From Bacteroidales bacterium (GTDB taxonomy: Bacteria > Bacteroidota > Bacteroidia > Bacteroidales > UBA932): a stretch of 40,498 nucleotides of DNA. Of this stretch, positions 25,369 through 35,859 are shown in pieces; the first letter of the stretch is position 1, and each line of letters opens with the position of its first letter. The stretch is taken from contig JAFZEP010000031.1 of NCBI GenBank assembly GCA_017560625.1, positions 1 to 40,498 on the forward strand, in the 5' to 3' direction. The translations under genes and the position numbers were made by a program. The notes beneath the pieces are model-generated. The model ran no database searches and was not told where the DNA came from. It saw nothing but the letters and a program-made list of their open reading frames with translations.

Positions 25369-26340
25369 TTAGAACTTTCCTGTAATGTCAGCGATGCTGA
25401 ATGTTCCGCTCATCTCCTGCACATCAACCTTTCCGTTGTTGATCTCGAAGAAGAACTTGCGGATTGTCGGAATGTCAAGGCGCACCTGGTTGCCGTCCTT
25501 GTCTGTTCCGAAATCATATGTCTTCAACAGCTGTGAGCCGAGGCTGGCTGCAGTGAGAAGGAAATGATTCTGGAACTTGTCAGTGTCAAGAAGGTCTGCA
25601 GCGAGAACCTTGCCGACCACTGTGTAAGATCTGAGGACCTTCTGTACTTGCTCATCTGCGAGTGTGCTCTTCACCTCATCAGTTTCGATGTCCATAGGGA
25701 TTCTGCCGGATCTTTCAGACTGAGGCTGACCCTTCATGAGCGATCCGAGGTCTGCGAGGCTGAGATTGTACATTTTTGTGCCTGCAGCCGCGTCGAGCTT
25801 CTCGATTGAGAACGCACTTGGAAGAAGGAGGTTGATGACACCTGAAATTCTTACAGTCGGTGCGTTGAATGTTCCGACAGTGGTGTTCTTGAGGTTGATC
25901 TCCTGAGTAGCGAATACTCCACCGATGACAACGCAGTTCTCCAGGATGATCTCATCAGCATAGATGCTGCCTGCTATGAATGCATTGTACAGTGTCACGC
26001 TCTTAGCGTTCACATCGGAGTAGAATGTGATCTCGCAGTTCGCTGCGCGCGATACGATAGAGTTGGCAGATGCTACGCATTTTCTGAATGTCATCTTGCC
26101 GTCTGCGTCAGAGTTCACATAAAGCTCCTGCTGAACGAATGCGGCACCATGAACGTCATGGTTACCCTTCTGTACCTCCATGCGGTTTGCAAATACGGGC
26201 CCCTCTACAATGTTGTCACCTTTGAAGATGATGTTGCGGGTCAGTTCTGCAATTTTTTCCGGTAGTATTGAGCCTCTGACGAGGTTGTCCTGTAAAATTA
26301 TCTCCGATTCATTGAAGCGGACTTCTTTCAATTCTTTCAT
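25369..26340 (-). CDS. Bactofilin-like beta-helix protein, last gene of the SPFH operon
   Basis: I do not recognise a named family. The first 200 residues show short regular strand repeats (NIVEGPVFANRMEVQKG, GSIYADEIILENCVVIGGVFATQEINLKNTTVG) like a right-handed beta-helix of the bactofilin or adhesin-filament type. The C-terminal part is helical, with a VLRSYTVVGKVLAADLL stretch. There is no signal peptide or membrane segment, so it is cytoplasmic. The frame opens with GTG at 26349, overlapping the upstream stop. I prefer ATG at 26340 (MKELKEVRF), giving 323 residues. A polymer-forming scaffold attached to the membrane proteins of the operon is a reasonable inference. Confidence 0.7.
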   Translation of the reverse strand: MKELKEVRFNESEIILQDNLVRGSILPEKIAELTRNIIFKGDNIVEGPVFANRMEVQKGNHDVHGAAFVQQELYVNSDADGKMTFRKCVASANSIVSRAANCEITFYSDVNAKSVTLYNAFIAGSIYADEIILENCVVIGGVFATQEINLKNTTVGTFNAPTVRISGVINLLLPSAFSIEKLDAAAGTKMYNLSLADLGSLMKGQPQSERSGRIPMDIETDEVKSTLADEQVQKVLRSYTVVGKVLAADLLDTDKFQNHFLLTAASLGSQLLKTYDFGTDKDGNQVRLDIPTIRKFFFEINNGKVDVQEMSGTFSIADITGKF

Positions 26341-26348
26341 ATTGGTCA

Positions 26349-27368
26349 CTATTCAAGTGTGTTATTAAACAATTTGGTAATGTAGTCTCTTACTCTTTCG
26401 TCGTGCGAATCTGAGTAAGCGTACTTGTCAGCCACCTCAGCGCTGAAGTGAGTCTTGAGCATGTCTTGGTCGAACTCGTTGGTTGTAAAGGTGACTTCCT
26501 TCATCTTCTCTGCCAGTCTGTTGTTCGGCTTTCCGATGAATTCAGAAGTGTAGAGCTCGCTGTTGATGACGTCAGACTCTCCCTTTGTCTCGATGTAGCA
26601 GACAGGTGCATAGTATACTGCGTCAGTACTCTCATTTATGCTGCAGCTGTCAAGGAGCTTTTCGCAGGTCTTCTGCTTTACAAGGAAGGTGTTGGCCTTT
26701 CCGATGGCTCCCATAGCCTGCCTCTTTGTGACTGATGCGCCAAGCATTGCCTCAAGGTGGCCGTTCTCAGCTCCGGAGATGGCAACTACTGACGCCAGGT
26801 CGGTGCCGAGACCTCTGTTTGCAGTCTTGTCACTGGTCTCCTTGAATTTGAATGTAGGTCTGTCCAGCTCATAGATTCTGTTCTCCAGCTCCTTGTTTAG
26901 GTCTTCGAATATAGCGCCATATCTGCTGGCCAGTCTGCCGTAGTCAGTCTCCATCTGTTTCTGCTTTGCGATACATCTCTGTGCCATTTCGCGCAGATGA
27001 ACCAATGTTGCTTCTATACGTGAGCTTATCTCCATGATCTGCTGACTGATCTCAGACTGGACAGTTGTAAAGAAACCCTGGATGATGGTCTCTCCGACTT
27101 TTCTGGAGTTCTCACGTATGGAGGCTACCTGGGCGGCTTGTGTTGCAGTGACTGATCCTGTCAGTACGTTTACCGTTCCATTACAACGATCCACGCTGTT
27201 CTCAAAAGAGTCAGTGTCGACGTTGACATTGACGGTTACGGTCTCGTATACAGTGCCACTGTAGTGTACAGATACCGTTTTGCTGCCTTCTCCTGTGGAT
27301 ACTGTAGCGTATTCCGTACCGGAGTAGTGGACGGGTATTGTTTTAGTGAAACTTCTCCTGTAACTCAT
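26349..27368 (-). CDS. Coiled-coil protein of the SPFH operon, paralogue A
   Basis: The 339-residue protein has no signal peptide. Its N-terminus holds two short repeats, IPVHYSGTEYATV and VSVHYSGTVYETV, then a long helical region (about 90-165, SEISQQIMEISSRIEATLVHL). The centre has YELDRPTFKF and the C-terminal part DAVYYAPVCYIET. The same landmarks occur in the same order in the 305-residue neighbour (VYELDKPTIKF, DACYAIPVIYSES, SQISQKIAKLQSEV), so the two are tandem paralogues. They start 9 bp apart and probably form a hetero-oligomer. No enzyme motif is visible. It overlaps the frame of the downstream beta-helix gene, which points to translational coupling. Confidence 0.75.
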   Translation of the reverse strand: MSYRRSFTKTIPVHYSGTEYATVSTGEGSKTVSVHYSGTVYETVTVNVNVDTDSFENSVDRCNGTVNVLTGSVTATQAAQVASIRENSRKVGETIIQGFFTTVQSEISQQIMEISSRIEATLVHLREMAQRCIAKQKQMETDYGRLASRYGAIFEDLNKELENRIYELDRPTFKFKETSDKTANRGLGTDLASVVAISGAENGHLEAMLGASVTKRQAMGAIGKANTFLVKQKTCEKLLDSCSINESTDAVYYAPVCYIETKGESDVINSELYTSEFIGKPNNRLAEKMKEVTFTTNEFDQDMLKTHFSAEVADKYAYSDSHDERVRDYITKLFNNTLE

Positions 27369-27376
27369 AAGCCCGC

Positions 27377-28294
27377 CTATTTAATGGTTTCATACTCGTT
27401 CGCAAGGAAGAGGCTGTTTGCCATCTCCTTTACTCTGTCAGATGTGTTTGCTGCAGAAAGAAGCTTGTTGAATTCACTCTTCACCTCGGGATCGATAGCT
27501 TCTTTGCTCCAGTTCATTTCTGGGGCATGAGCTACCATGACATTCTTGACAGAGTCCTGTGAACGTTGCTCAAGGCAGTCCTTGCTTACGAATACCTCAG
27601 TTCTGACGTTTCCGAACCTGTCATAATTAGACTCGCTGTAGATTACAGGGATTGCATAGCATGCATCAGCTTCTGTCTTGTTTGATCTGAGCATGATGCG
27701 GTCTGTCAATTCCTTCTGTTCCTTCATCTGATTGAGGAACTCATACATAGTCTCGATTACCAAAGCTCCCCTGTTCTTCATGTTTGAAGCAAGGATTCTC
27801 TGGCTGATTGCAAGCGTCTCGGCCTGTACTACCGGAACCGTAGATGTCAGCAGCTTAGGTCTGTTGGATATGGCTGTGATCTCCTTGACTGCAAACTTGA
27901 TGGTCGGTTTGTCGAGTTCGTAGACTCTTACCTGGAGATTTTTGTTGATTCCGTTGAACAGCTTGATGTAGCGACCTGAAATCATTCCATAGTCTCTTTC
28001 CATTCTGCTCTTGATGCCGATAAGCTGCTTGCGAAGCTGGTTGAGTTTCATCAGGTGTGAATCGACTTCGCTCTGAAGCTTGGCGATCTTCTGTGATATC
28101 TGTGAATGAATCAATGCGTAGAATCCCTTGTTCACATTATCGCATACATGATCTGCTGCATCGTTCTCAGCCTTGATCACAGCAGCCTGCATCGCAACGA
28201 CTGCTGCTGTCGTTCCTTTAATATGGTTAGACACCGAATCAATTTCTTGAGCCATTGGCCTGGTGTCGATAACACAATCAATATATGATGACAT
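27377..28294 (-). CDS. Coiled-coil protein of the SPFH operon, paralogue B
   Basis: The 305-residue protein lacks signal peptide and membrane helices. A helical segment (about 35-125) resembles that of the next gene, with the shared landmark RMERDYGMISGRY...VRVYELDKPTIKF, and the C-terminal landmark DACYAIPVIYSESNYDRFG. It lacks the VHYSGT repeats of paralogue A and is simply shorter at the N-terminus. It starts 21 bp after the stop of the 711-residue gene. The absence of catalytic motifs and the helical content suggest an adaptor or structural part of the assembly. I cannot assign a Pfam family from memory. Confidence 0.75.
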   Translation of the reverse strand: MSSYIDCVIDTRPMAQEIDSVSNHIKGTTAAVVAMQAAVIKAENDAADHVCDNVNKGFYALIHSQISQKIAKLQSEVDSHLMKLNQLRKQLIGIKSRMERDYGMISGRYIKLFNGINKNLQVRVYELDKPTIKFAVKEITAISNRPKLLTSTVPVVQAETLAISQRILASNMKNRGALVIETMYEFLNQMKEQKELTDRIMLRSNKTEADACYAIPVIYSESNYDRFGNVRTEVFVSKDCLEQRSQDSVKNVMVAHAPEMNWSKEAIDPEVKSEFNKLLSAANTSDRVKEMANSLFLANEYETIK

Positions 28295-28315
28295 AATATT
28301 CAGTTTAGAGATTCA

Positions 28316-30451
<2,136 letters not shown>

Positions 30452-30463
30452 AATTTTGATGTT

Positions 30464-31174
30464 TTAATTAGAGTATGTGTTTTTTCTTTGGTTGTAGAGC
30501 CTGTCGAGCTTCTGCAGCAGCACTTCAATGCGGTTTGCATTCATCTCGAATGATTTCAACGCGACCTGGATCTCAAATGCTGTCTGGACGAACTTCTCTT
30601 CGTATTCCTTGGCCTGCTGGCTGTCTGAAGGAGAAACATATCTGAGGGCCTGGTCTAATTCTTTGATCTTGCTCTTTACCTGTGGAGTGGCTTCCTGACA
30701 TTCGAGGAGTGCATCCTGAAGGTCGCTTACGGCGCGCTTCATTTCAAGGACTCCATTCCTGTCTGCATCCTGTTTCTCCTGTACTGAACGGATCTTGTCG
30801 GAGGCCGCAAATACTCCCGCGAAACCGCCTGCCAGCATCAGGAGTAGAATGATGTGTACGAAAAGCTGGAATGTGAATCCCAGACCGAACAATGCCATGA
30901 GAAGCATTGCTCCGATCGAAGCAATAGGGTATGCTGTCAGTATGACCCACTTTACGCCCCAAGCTCCGATCACATGACCTTCGCTTTCCTTTGTCCTGGA
31001 CTCTCTGAGGAGAAGATTGCCGGCAACCACCAGATAGGTGATGACGCTGACTGCAAGGTTCAGATAGAAGATGTTGTCCGGTGTGGATTCTCCCCTCCAG
31101 ATGAAGAAGAAGGCTACGAGGAGTGCCAGTCCGCCCCAGAATACGGTGTGCAATAGTATGTTCTTAGCTTTCAT
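30464..31174 (-). CDS. Four-helix membrane protein with C-terminal coiled coil
   Basis: The 236-residue protein has four hydrophobic segments at about 5-27, 34-56, 72-95 and 98-122. A long charged helix (about 125-232, with LEMKRAVSDLQDALLEC and FEMNANRIEVLLQKLDRLYNQRK) follows and should lie in the cytoplasm. No enzymatic or transporter motif is seen. It lies 12 bp after the SPFH gene and 12 bp before the 711-residue gene, so the three are almost certainly translated together. A role as membrane anchor for the SPFH assembly is inferred from this arrangement and from small membrane proteins found beside SPFH genes in other bacteria. Confidence 0.75.
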   Translation of the reverse strand: MKAKNILLHTVFWGGLALLVAFFFIWRGESTPDNIFYLNLAVSVITYLVVAGNLLLRESRTKESEGHVIGAWGVKWVILTAYPIASIGAMLLMALFGLGFTFQLFVHIILLLMLAGGFAGVFAASDKIRSVQEKQDADRNGVLEMKRAVSDLQDALLECQEATPQVKSKIKELDQALRYVSPSDSQQAKEYEEKFVQTAFEIQVALKSFEMNANRIEVLLQKLDRLYNQRKNTYSN

Positions 31175-31186
31175 GACAAATGGATT

Positions 31187-32467
31187 TTAGCGTTTGTTAC
31201 CACATGAAGGACAGAACTTGACGCTTGGCGCAAGCGCTGCTCCGCATCTTGTGCATGTGTCGCTTTCGACGAGTTTCATTCCGCAGTTGCCGCAGAATAT
31301 GCTGCCCGAAGCAATCGGAGTGTTGCAGCCTGGGCAGTAGTCTGATGAGCCCATGATGAGGTATGTGCCGCAGCTGATGCATCGTTTTGCGTTCACGTCA
31401 TTGTCTGTGCCGCACTTTGGACATGGGTTGTAGATGTCGCCGCAGTTCGGGCAGAACTGCATGGTGCTAGGGAATTTCTTTGCGCAATTCGAACAGAACA
31501 CCATCTTCACCTGCTGAGGCTGTGGCTGTCCCTGCTGCTGGTTGCCGTATGGCTGTGTGCCGCCAAATGTAGGGTTGTTGTATTGAGGCTGCATCATTCC
31601 CTGACCGATACCGGTATTGCCTCCGGCCATGCCGCCCATCATGTTCATGGCCATGAGACCTCCGATCAGGCCACCTGTGCCAGACATGTTCGAGAGTCCG
31701 TCGATAGCCTGCTGAGCTGTGCCGAACATCTGCTCCTGTTGCCATGTGTGTCCTGTGATGGACATTGACGACTGCTGTGCGATCGCATTCTTGACCTTCA
31801 TTCCGTCAGGAGTAGAGTCGTCGATTTCGATAGTGCTTACATAGAATCCTGTGAGCTCCAGTCCGAGGTTGTTCCAGAACTCGTTCATGAGCATGCGCAG
31901 ATGTCCTGAAATGGAATCCAGGTATGCGGAGATGTTCTTGAAACCCACGTGGTTTGTGTGCATGAACTGCAGTATGCATGATTTCACCTTTGTGGTGAAC
32001 TCTCCTCTGAACTGATCTGTGAGGTCGTTTTCTGTGAAGCCTGATTTAGGTCCCACCACCTTGACGAGGAACTTTTCCGCGTCGATCACCTTGAGGCCAT
32101 ACTGGCCGTTGGCTGTCAATGGGAGCTGAGTGTTATAGTCGATGTCATGGATGGACATTCTGTCGATGTCCCAAGGAATGTTGTATGGCTGGAGTTTGTT
32201 GACGAACCATACTTCTGCTGTGAATGGGTTCTTGGCTCCGAACGGAATGCCGAACAGACTTCTGAGAACAGGCAGATTTTCGGTGCTCAATGTGTGCTTT
32301 CCCGGACCGAACTTGCCCACTATCTGTCCTTTTGAAAAAAGGATGGCCTCCTGTGACTCCTGCACGATCAGCTGTGTGTATGTGCTGAGGTTTGTCTCAG
32401 GATAGCGCCATGCGAAAATGTTTGTATCGCCGTCAGGCGTCCATCTTACTAAATCAATTATTGCCAT
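31187..32467 (-). CDS. SPFH-domain protein with four C-terminal zinc ribbons
   Basis: The first gene of a six-gene operon encodes 426 residues. Residues about 25-235 match the YdjI-like branch of the SPFH/band-7 family (FAWRYP, SQEAILFSKGQIVGKFGPGKHTLST, GQYGLKVIDAEKFL, ELTGFYVSTIEIDD). A flexible Gly/Met/Gln linker (255-320) leads to four zinc ribbons with paired CxxC motifs at about 325-342, 349-366, 378-395 and 405-422, sixteen cysteines in all. SPFH proteins form oligomeric membrane scaffolds. In Bacillus subtilis the ydjFGHI genes link a YdjI-type protein to membrane stress together with PspA. Here no PspA or sigma factor is seen. The promoter at 32526-32556 lies close upstream. Confidence 0.88.
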   Translation of the reverse strand: MAIIDLVRWTPDGDTNIFAWRYPETNLSTYTQLIVQESQEAILFSKGQIVGKFGPGKHTLSTENLPVLRSLFGIPFGAKNPFTAEVWFVNKLQPYNIPWDIDRMSIHDIDYNTQLPLTANGQYGLKVIDAEKFLVKVVGPKSGFTENDLTDQFRGEFTTKVKSCILQFMHTNHVGFKNISAYLDSISGHLRMLMNEFWNNLGLELTGFYVSTIEIDDSTPDGMKVKNAIAQQSSMSITGHTWQQEQMFGTAQQAIDGLSNMSGTGGLIGGLMAMNMMGGMAGGNTGIGQGMMQPQYNNPTFGGTQPYGNQQQGQPQPQQVKMVFCSNCAKKFPSTMQFCPNCGDIYNPCPKCGTDNDVNAKRCISCGTYLIMGSSDYCPGCNTPIASGSIFCGNCGMKLVESDTCTRCGAALAPSVKFCPSCGNKR

Positions 32468-32525
32468 GGTTATTGAATTGATATGGATTTATATTCAGGG
32501 TGTTGCTAAAACAATGTAAGCCTTT

Positions 32526-32556
32526 CAAAGTTAGAAATGATTTGTCTAAATACCAA
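32526..32556 (-). promoter_or_regulatory. Promoter of the SPFH operon
   Basis: On the minus strand TTGG (32553-32556) and TAACTTTG (32526-32533) are separated by 19 bp, an excellent Bacteroidetes -33/-7 pair, 59 bp before the start codon. The -33 TTGG is provided by the first repeat unit of the 21-bp tandem array, so repeat and promoter overlap physically. Confidence 0.7.
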
Positions 32557-32655
32557 GAGGAAGCCTCACAATACCAAGAGGAAGCCTCACAATACCAAGA
32601 GGAAGCCTCACAATACCAAGAGGAAGCCTCACACGCGAGGCTTCCTCTTGGTATT
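32549..32655. repeat. Four 21-bp tandem repeats followed by one inverted copy (tdk terminator array)
   Basis: The unit AATACCAAGAGGAAGCCTC plus AC is repeated exactly four times (32549-32569, 32570-32590, 32591-32611, 32612-32632). A 19-base perfect inverted copy follows at 32637-32655, 17 bp from the tdk stop. In the direction of tdk transcription the single inverted arm comes first and can pair with any of the four copies, giving alternative 19-bp stems. The nearest would form a terminator-like hairpin. The exact identity of the units suggests recent expansion. Confidence 0.92.
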
Positions 32656-32672
32656 GTCGTATTTTAACTGAA

Positions 32673-33242
32673 CTATTTTGTCTTTACTGCTTCGTTGTAG
32701 CAGTGGCGGCAGAGAGGCTCATAGATGTCGGTCTCTCCAAGCACAACAAGCTCTGAACTTGCCGAAAGGCGGTGCGAGTGGTTTGCAGGGCTGCCGCATC
32801 TTACGCAGATTGCATGAACCTTCTGGATGTCTTCTGCAACAGCCATGAGAGATGGCATAGGGCCGAACGGCTTGCCCATGAAGTCTGTGTCAAGACCTGC
32901 GATGATCACTCTGATGCCTTTGTTGGCCAGGGTCTGTACGACTTCAATGATGCTCTCGTCAAAGAACTGTGCCTCGTCTATTCCCACTACCTCTACATCC
33001 TCGGAAAGCTGAAGCATGCATGAAGGTGAGTTGATAGGAGTGGAAGGGATGCTGTGTGCATCGTGTGATACGACATTGTCTTCCGAATATCTTACATCGA
33101 TGCAAGGCTTGTATATTGCGACTTTCTGCTTGGCGAACTGCGCCCTCTTCATTCTTCTTATAAGCTCTTCCGTCTTTCCGGAGAACATTGATCCGCAGAT
33201 TACTTCAATTGAACCCGCTTTTTTTGCACTTTCTAAAAACAT
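32673..33242 (-). CDS. tdk: Thymidine kinase (type II)
   Basis: The 189-residue enzyme phosphorylates thymidine for salvage. The P-loop is in [21 protein letters not shown], the DEAQ motif in [12 protein letters not shown], and zinc-ligand cysteines in [13 protein letters not shown] and PLCRHC. The length is normal. It is transcribed divergently from the acidic protein at 33292, with candidate promoters overlapping between them. Its transcript ends in the 21-bp repeat hairpin array. Start ATG at 33242 gives the usual N-terminus. Confidence 0.96.
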   Translation of the reverse strand: MFLESAKKAGSIEVICGSMFSGKTEELIRRMKRAQFAKQKVAIYKPCIDVRYSEDNVVSHDAHSIPSTPINSPSCMLQLSEDVEVVGIDEAQFFDESIIEVVQTLANKGIRVIIAGLDTDFMGKPFGPMPSLMAVAEDIQKVHAICVRCGSPANHSHRLSASSELVVLGETDIYEPLCRHCYNEAVKTK

Positions 33243-33247
33243 TTCCT

Positions 33248-33276
33248 TACTTTTGTGGATTGAGAACGCAAATATA
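33248..33276. promoter_or_regulatory. Overlapping divergent promoter elements between tdk and the acidic protein gene
   Basis: TACTTTTG (33248-33255) faces the plus-strand gene, with TTTG 21 bp further upstream (33223-33226). TATATTTG on the minus strand (33269-33276) faces tdk. Both match TAnnTTTG. The -33 partner for tdk was not found. The two promoters would compete for space. Confidence 0.5.
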
Positions 33277-33291
33277 GATATTTATTGCCTT

Positions 33292-34065
33292 ATGGAAAAT
33301 AGAGAACAGCAAATTTTGTCTGAAATCAAGAGCATGATGTCTTCGATCAGAATTCAGCTTGAGCAGCTTGATGCGAAGATGGCTGAACTTCAGCAGGTTG
33401 TAGATCCGGACGACATTTCTGCCATGCCGATAGACCTTGAAATCATTGAAGATGAGGTTGATACTGTTCCGGTTGAAATTGTTGTAGAGGATGATCTTCC
33501 GTTCGTTGAAGAGCCTATGACAGAAGAGGTTGTGACAGAAGAGGTTGTGACAGAGGAAACAGTGATTGAAGAAGTTGCTGTCGAAGAAGCAGCTGAGGCT
33601 GAAGAAGAGGAAGAGGAAGAGCCTGAAGAAGAGCCTGTGGTTGATGAGACTGAGGCTGAAGAAGAGGAAGAGCCTGAAGAAGAACCGATTCAGGAGGAGG
33701 ATGACGACGATGATCTTCCGCTGTTCGCAGAGCCGAAGCCTTTATTTGAGGCGGCGATAGAGTCTCCTAAGGCGAAGAAGGCTGTCATAGATGTGATGAC
33801 CGACAAGGAGGCTTGGCGTACAGACATGGTGGGCACACCGGTAAGGGATCTGCTCAGTGCAATTTCGCTTAACGACAGGGTGCAGTTCATCAATGTACTG
33901 TTCAATGGTGATCCGGTTCTGTTCCAGCAGACAAGGGCAAAGATCAATGCCATGACGTCCCTTGATGAAGTGGTGGGCTACATAACCTCTACATTCGACT
34001 GGGATATGGGCTCGCAGGTGGTATATCGTTTCATGATGGCTGTCCGTCGTAAAGTGCAGGCATAA
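33292..34065 (+). CDS. Acidic coiled-coil protein with conserved C-terminal domain, upstream of rsmI
   Basis: The 257-residue protein begins at 33292 (MENREQQILSEIKSMMSS). The longer frame from 33016 runs through tdk in antisense and is rejected. A short coiled coil (about 5-40) is followed by about 110 residues of very acidic low-complexity sequence with EEVVTEE repeats. The conserved domain (about 170-257) contains ISLNDRVQFINVLFNGDP and LDEVVGYITSTFDWD. I recall homologues of this C-terminal domain as uncharacterised Bacteroidetes proteins. It is separated from rsmI by only 2 bp. Function unknown. Confidence 0.8.
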   Translation: MENREQQILSEIKSMMSSIRIQLEQLDAKMAELQQVVDPDDISAMPIDLEIIEDEVDTVPVEIVVEDDLPFVEEPMTEEVVTEEVVTEETVIEEVAVEEAAEAEEEEEEEPEEEPVVDETEAEEEEEPEEEPIQEEDDDDDLPLFAEPKPLFEAAIESPKAKKAVIDVMTDKEAWRTDMVGTPVRDLLSAISLNDRVQFINVLFNGDPVLFQQTRAKINAMTSLDEVVGYITSTFDWDMGSQVVYRFMMAVRRKVQA

Positions 34066-34067
34066 AT

Positions 34068-34787
34068 ATGGCTGGAATTCTCTATATAGTACCGACCCCT
34101 GTCGGAAATCTTGAGGACATGACATTCAGAGCCATCAAGGTGCTGAAGGAGGCTGATCTCATTCTTGCGGAAGACACAAGGACAAGTTCGGTGCTGCTCA
34201 AGCATTACGACATCAAGGGACGCTTGGAGTCTCATCATAAATTCAATGAACACAAGACCGCCTCTATGATCAAGGAGCGCATCCTTGCAGGTCTGAATGT
34301 GGCTCTGATCAGCGATGCAGGCACACCGGGAATTTCAGATCCTGGTTTTCTTCTTGTCAGGACATGTGTGCAGGAGGGCATCGAGGTGCAGACTCTTCCT
34401 GGTGCGACAGCTTTCGTTCCTGCCCTCGTTTCGTCAGGCTATCCATGTGACCGATTCTGCTTTGAAGGGTTCCTCCCTCAGAAGAAGGGCCGTCAGACAC
34501 GTCTGACTGAACTCGCTGAGGAAACAAGGACAATGATATTCTATGAGTCGCCATACAGGCTTGTGAAGACACTGGAGCAGTTTGCCGAGTTCTTCGGTGC
34601 CGACAGAGAGTGCTCGGTGGCACGTGAAATCTCAAAGAAGTTTGAGGAACACAAGAGAGGCACAGTGACGGAAGTGGCTGCATGGTATAAGGAACACGAG
34701 CCAAAGGGTGAGATTGTGATCATCGTGGCTGGAGCTCCTGAGAAAAAGAAGGAGAAAAAGACCTATCACAAGGACGAAACTGTTTAA
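34068..34787 (+). CDS. rsmI: 16S rRNA (cytidine-1402 2'-O)-methyltransferase
   Basis: RsmI methylates the 2'-OH of C1402 in 16S rRNA. The 239-residue protein shows the family motifs YIVPTPVGNLEDMTFRAIKVL, ILAEDTRTSSVLLKHY, ISDAGTPGISDPG and LPGATAFVPALVSSGYP, and ends in a lysine-rich tail. The length is normal for Bacteroidetes, slightly shorter than the E. coli enzyme because the C-terminal domain is absent. It is co-transcribed with the acidic protein 2 bp upstream. Confidence 0.95.
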   Translation: MAGILYIVPTPVGNLEDMTFRAIKVLKEADLILAEDTRTSSVLLKHYDIKGRLESHHKFNEHKTASMIKERILAGLNVALISDAGTPGISDPGFLLVRTCVQEGIEVQTLPGATAFVPALVSSGYPCDRFCFEGFLPQKKGRQTRLTELAEETRTMIFYESPYRLVKTLEQFAEFFGADRECSVAREISKKFEEHKRGTVTEVAAWYKEHEPKGEIVIIVAGAPEKKKEKKTYHKDETV

Positions 34788-34866
34788 AAAAGAGAAAAAA
34801 TTTAAAGAAAAAGAAAAATCTGCATGCCTGGATGGCCTTTTTTGCAGGAAAGTCCGCATCGGATGC

Positions 34867-34928
34867 TATCTTTGTATATGAGATGATGACATTACGGCGG
34901 GGATCTGAATTCAGATCCTCGTTTTTTT
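34867..34928 (+). promoter_or_regulatory. Promoter followed by an intrinsic terminator in the leader of the HhH gene
   Basis: TATCTTTG (34867-34874), with TTTG 22 bp upstream (34841-34844), is a candidate promoter. About 25 bp further, the perfect palindrome GGATCTGAATTCAGATCC (34901-34918) extends to a 12-bp stem and is followed by seven T residues (34922-34928). The start codon at 34941 lies after this terminator. It may end the rsmI message and, since a promoter seems to precede it, could also attenuate the downstream gene or release a short RNA. Confidence 0.6.
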
Positions 34929-34940
34929 ATCTCGTTTGTT

Positions 34941-35822
34941 ATGAAGTCAGAAGATTCGAAAAAGTCCGGACTTTCTGAGTCCTTTGTGATGGGTGTGATA
35001 GCTGTGGTTTTTCTGCTTGTCGGCTATCAGACAGCTTTGTTCATACATAGGGCGGCGGTCACCAAGATTGCAGCCAACAGGGATGTGCCGGATACGGTCT
35101 ATGTCTATCGTGAGGTTGTACATGTGCCCGGCAATGCAACGGCAGGTCCTGTAGCTGGAGCTACATATGAGCGTAAAGATGCAGAACATCATCCGCGTGT
35201 AGAGTCGGTGCGTACTAATTTCCCGAGATCTAAGGTTGAGTCTTTTGCATTCAATCCGAACACAGTCACTCAGGAGGAACTGTGCCGGCTTGGATTTTCA
35301 CGCAAGCAGGCCGAGTCGATTGTCAATTATCGCAGCAAGGGTGGAGTGTTCCACAGAAAAGAAGACTTTGCGAAATCGCATGTCGTTGCAGACAGCGTGT
35401 ATAGTAGACTTGAGGCATTCATTGAGATCCCTCTTGTTGATCTTAACGAGGCTGATGTCGCGCAACTGGATGAGCTGCCGGGCATAGGGGAGTGGTATGC
35501 GGAAAAGATAGTAGAGTATAGGGAAAAACTGCACGGCTACTCATTCAAGGAGCAACTGCTGGACATATATAGGTTCGACCGTGCCAAGTTCGATGCGTTG
35601 AGTGATCTGGTGACTGTAGACGAACCGTATGCCCTCCCGTTGTGGACCATGTCGGCTGATTCGCTGAAGTACCATCCGTATATAAGGAACTATGAGACAG
35701 CCAGATCCATTATCCTGTTCAGAGATAATAATCCAAGGGAGGCATGGAAGGTGGATAATCTGTGCTCGGCGGGGATACTGTCGAAGGAAGATGCGGAGAG
35801 ACTGGGGCGTTGTGTATTGTAA
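34941..35822 (+). CDS. Membrane-anchored helix-hairpin-helix protein (ComEA-like repeats)
   Basis: The 293-residue protein has an N-terminal membrane helix (about 14-33, FVMGVIAVVFLLVGYQTALF), a linker and then three helix-hairpin-helix units. These are FNPNTVTQEELCRLGFSRKQAESIVNYR, VDLNEADVAQLDELPGIGEWYAEKIVEYR and a third, less regular one near the C-terminus (HPYIRNYETARSIILFRD). Such ComEA-like units bind DNA without sequence specificity. The domain faces the periplasm if the helix is a simple anchor. A role in DNA uptake is possible but no other competence gene lies in the window, and many Bacteroidetes carry this type of protein without known function. Confidence 0.85.
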   Translation: MKSEDSKKSGLSESFVMGVIAVVFLLVGYQTALFIHRAAVTKIAANRDVPDTVYVYREVVHVPGNATAGPVAGATYERKDAEHHPRVESVRTNFPRSKVESFAFNPNTVTQEELCRLGFSRKQAESIVNYRSKGGVFHRKEDFAKSHVVADSVYSRLEAFIEIPLVDLNEADVAQLDELPGIGEWYAEKIVEYREKLHGYSFKEQLLDIYRFDRAKFDALSDLVTVDEPYALPLWTMSADSLKYHPYIRNYETARSIILFRDNNPREAWKVDNLCSAGILSKEDAERLGRCVL

Positions 35823-35828
35823 AATCAT

Positions 35829-35836
35829 TATATTTG
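35829..35836 (+). promoter_or_regulatory. Candidate -7 element of the MarR-type gene
   Basis: TATATTTG matches TAnnTTTG and lies 24 bp before the ATG at 35860. No good -33 element at the usual distance was found. Confidence 0.4.
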
Positions 35837-35859
35837 TACGCATTTAATACAGTAACCCT

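Noticed and set aside
32549..32655. Possible CRISPR array
   Set aside because: The 21-bp units follow each other without spacers and end in an inverted copy, so this is a tandem repeat with a hairpin.
33016..33291. Upstream extension of the acidic protein frame
   Set aside because: It runs antisense through tdk, and ATG at 33292 follows a TAnnTTTG promoter at a normal distance.
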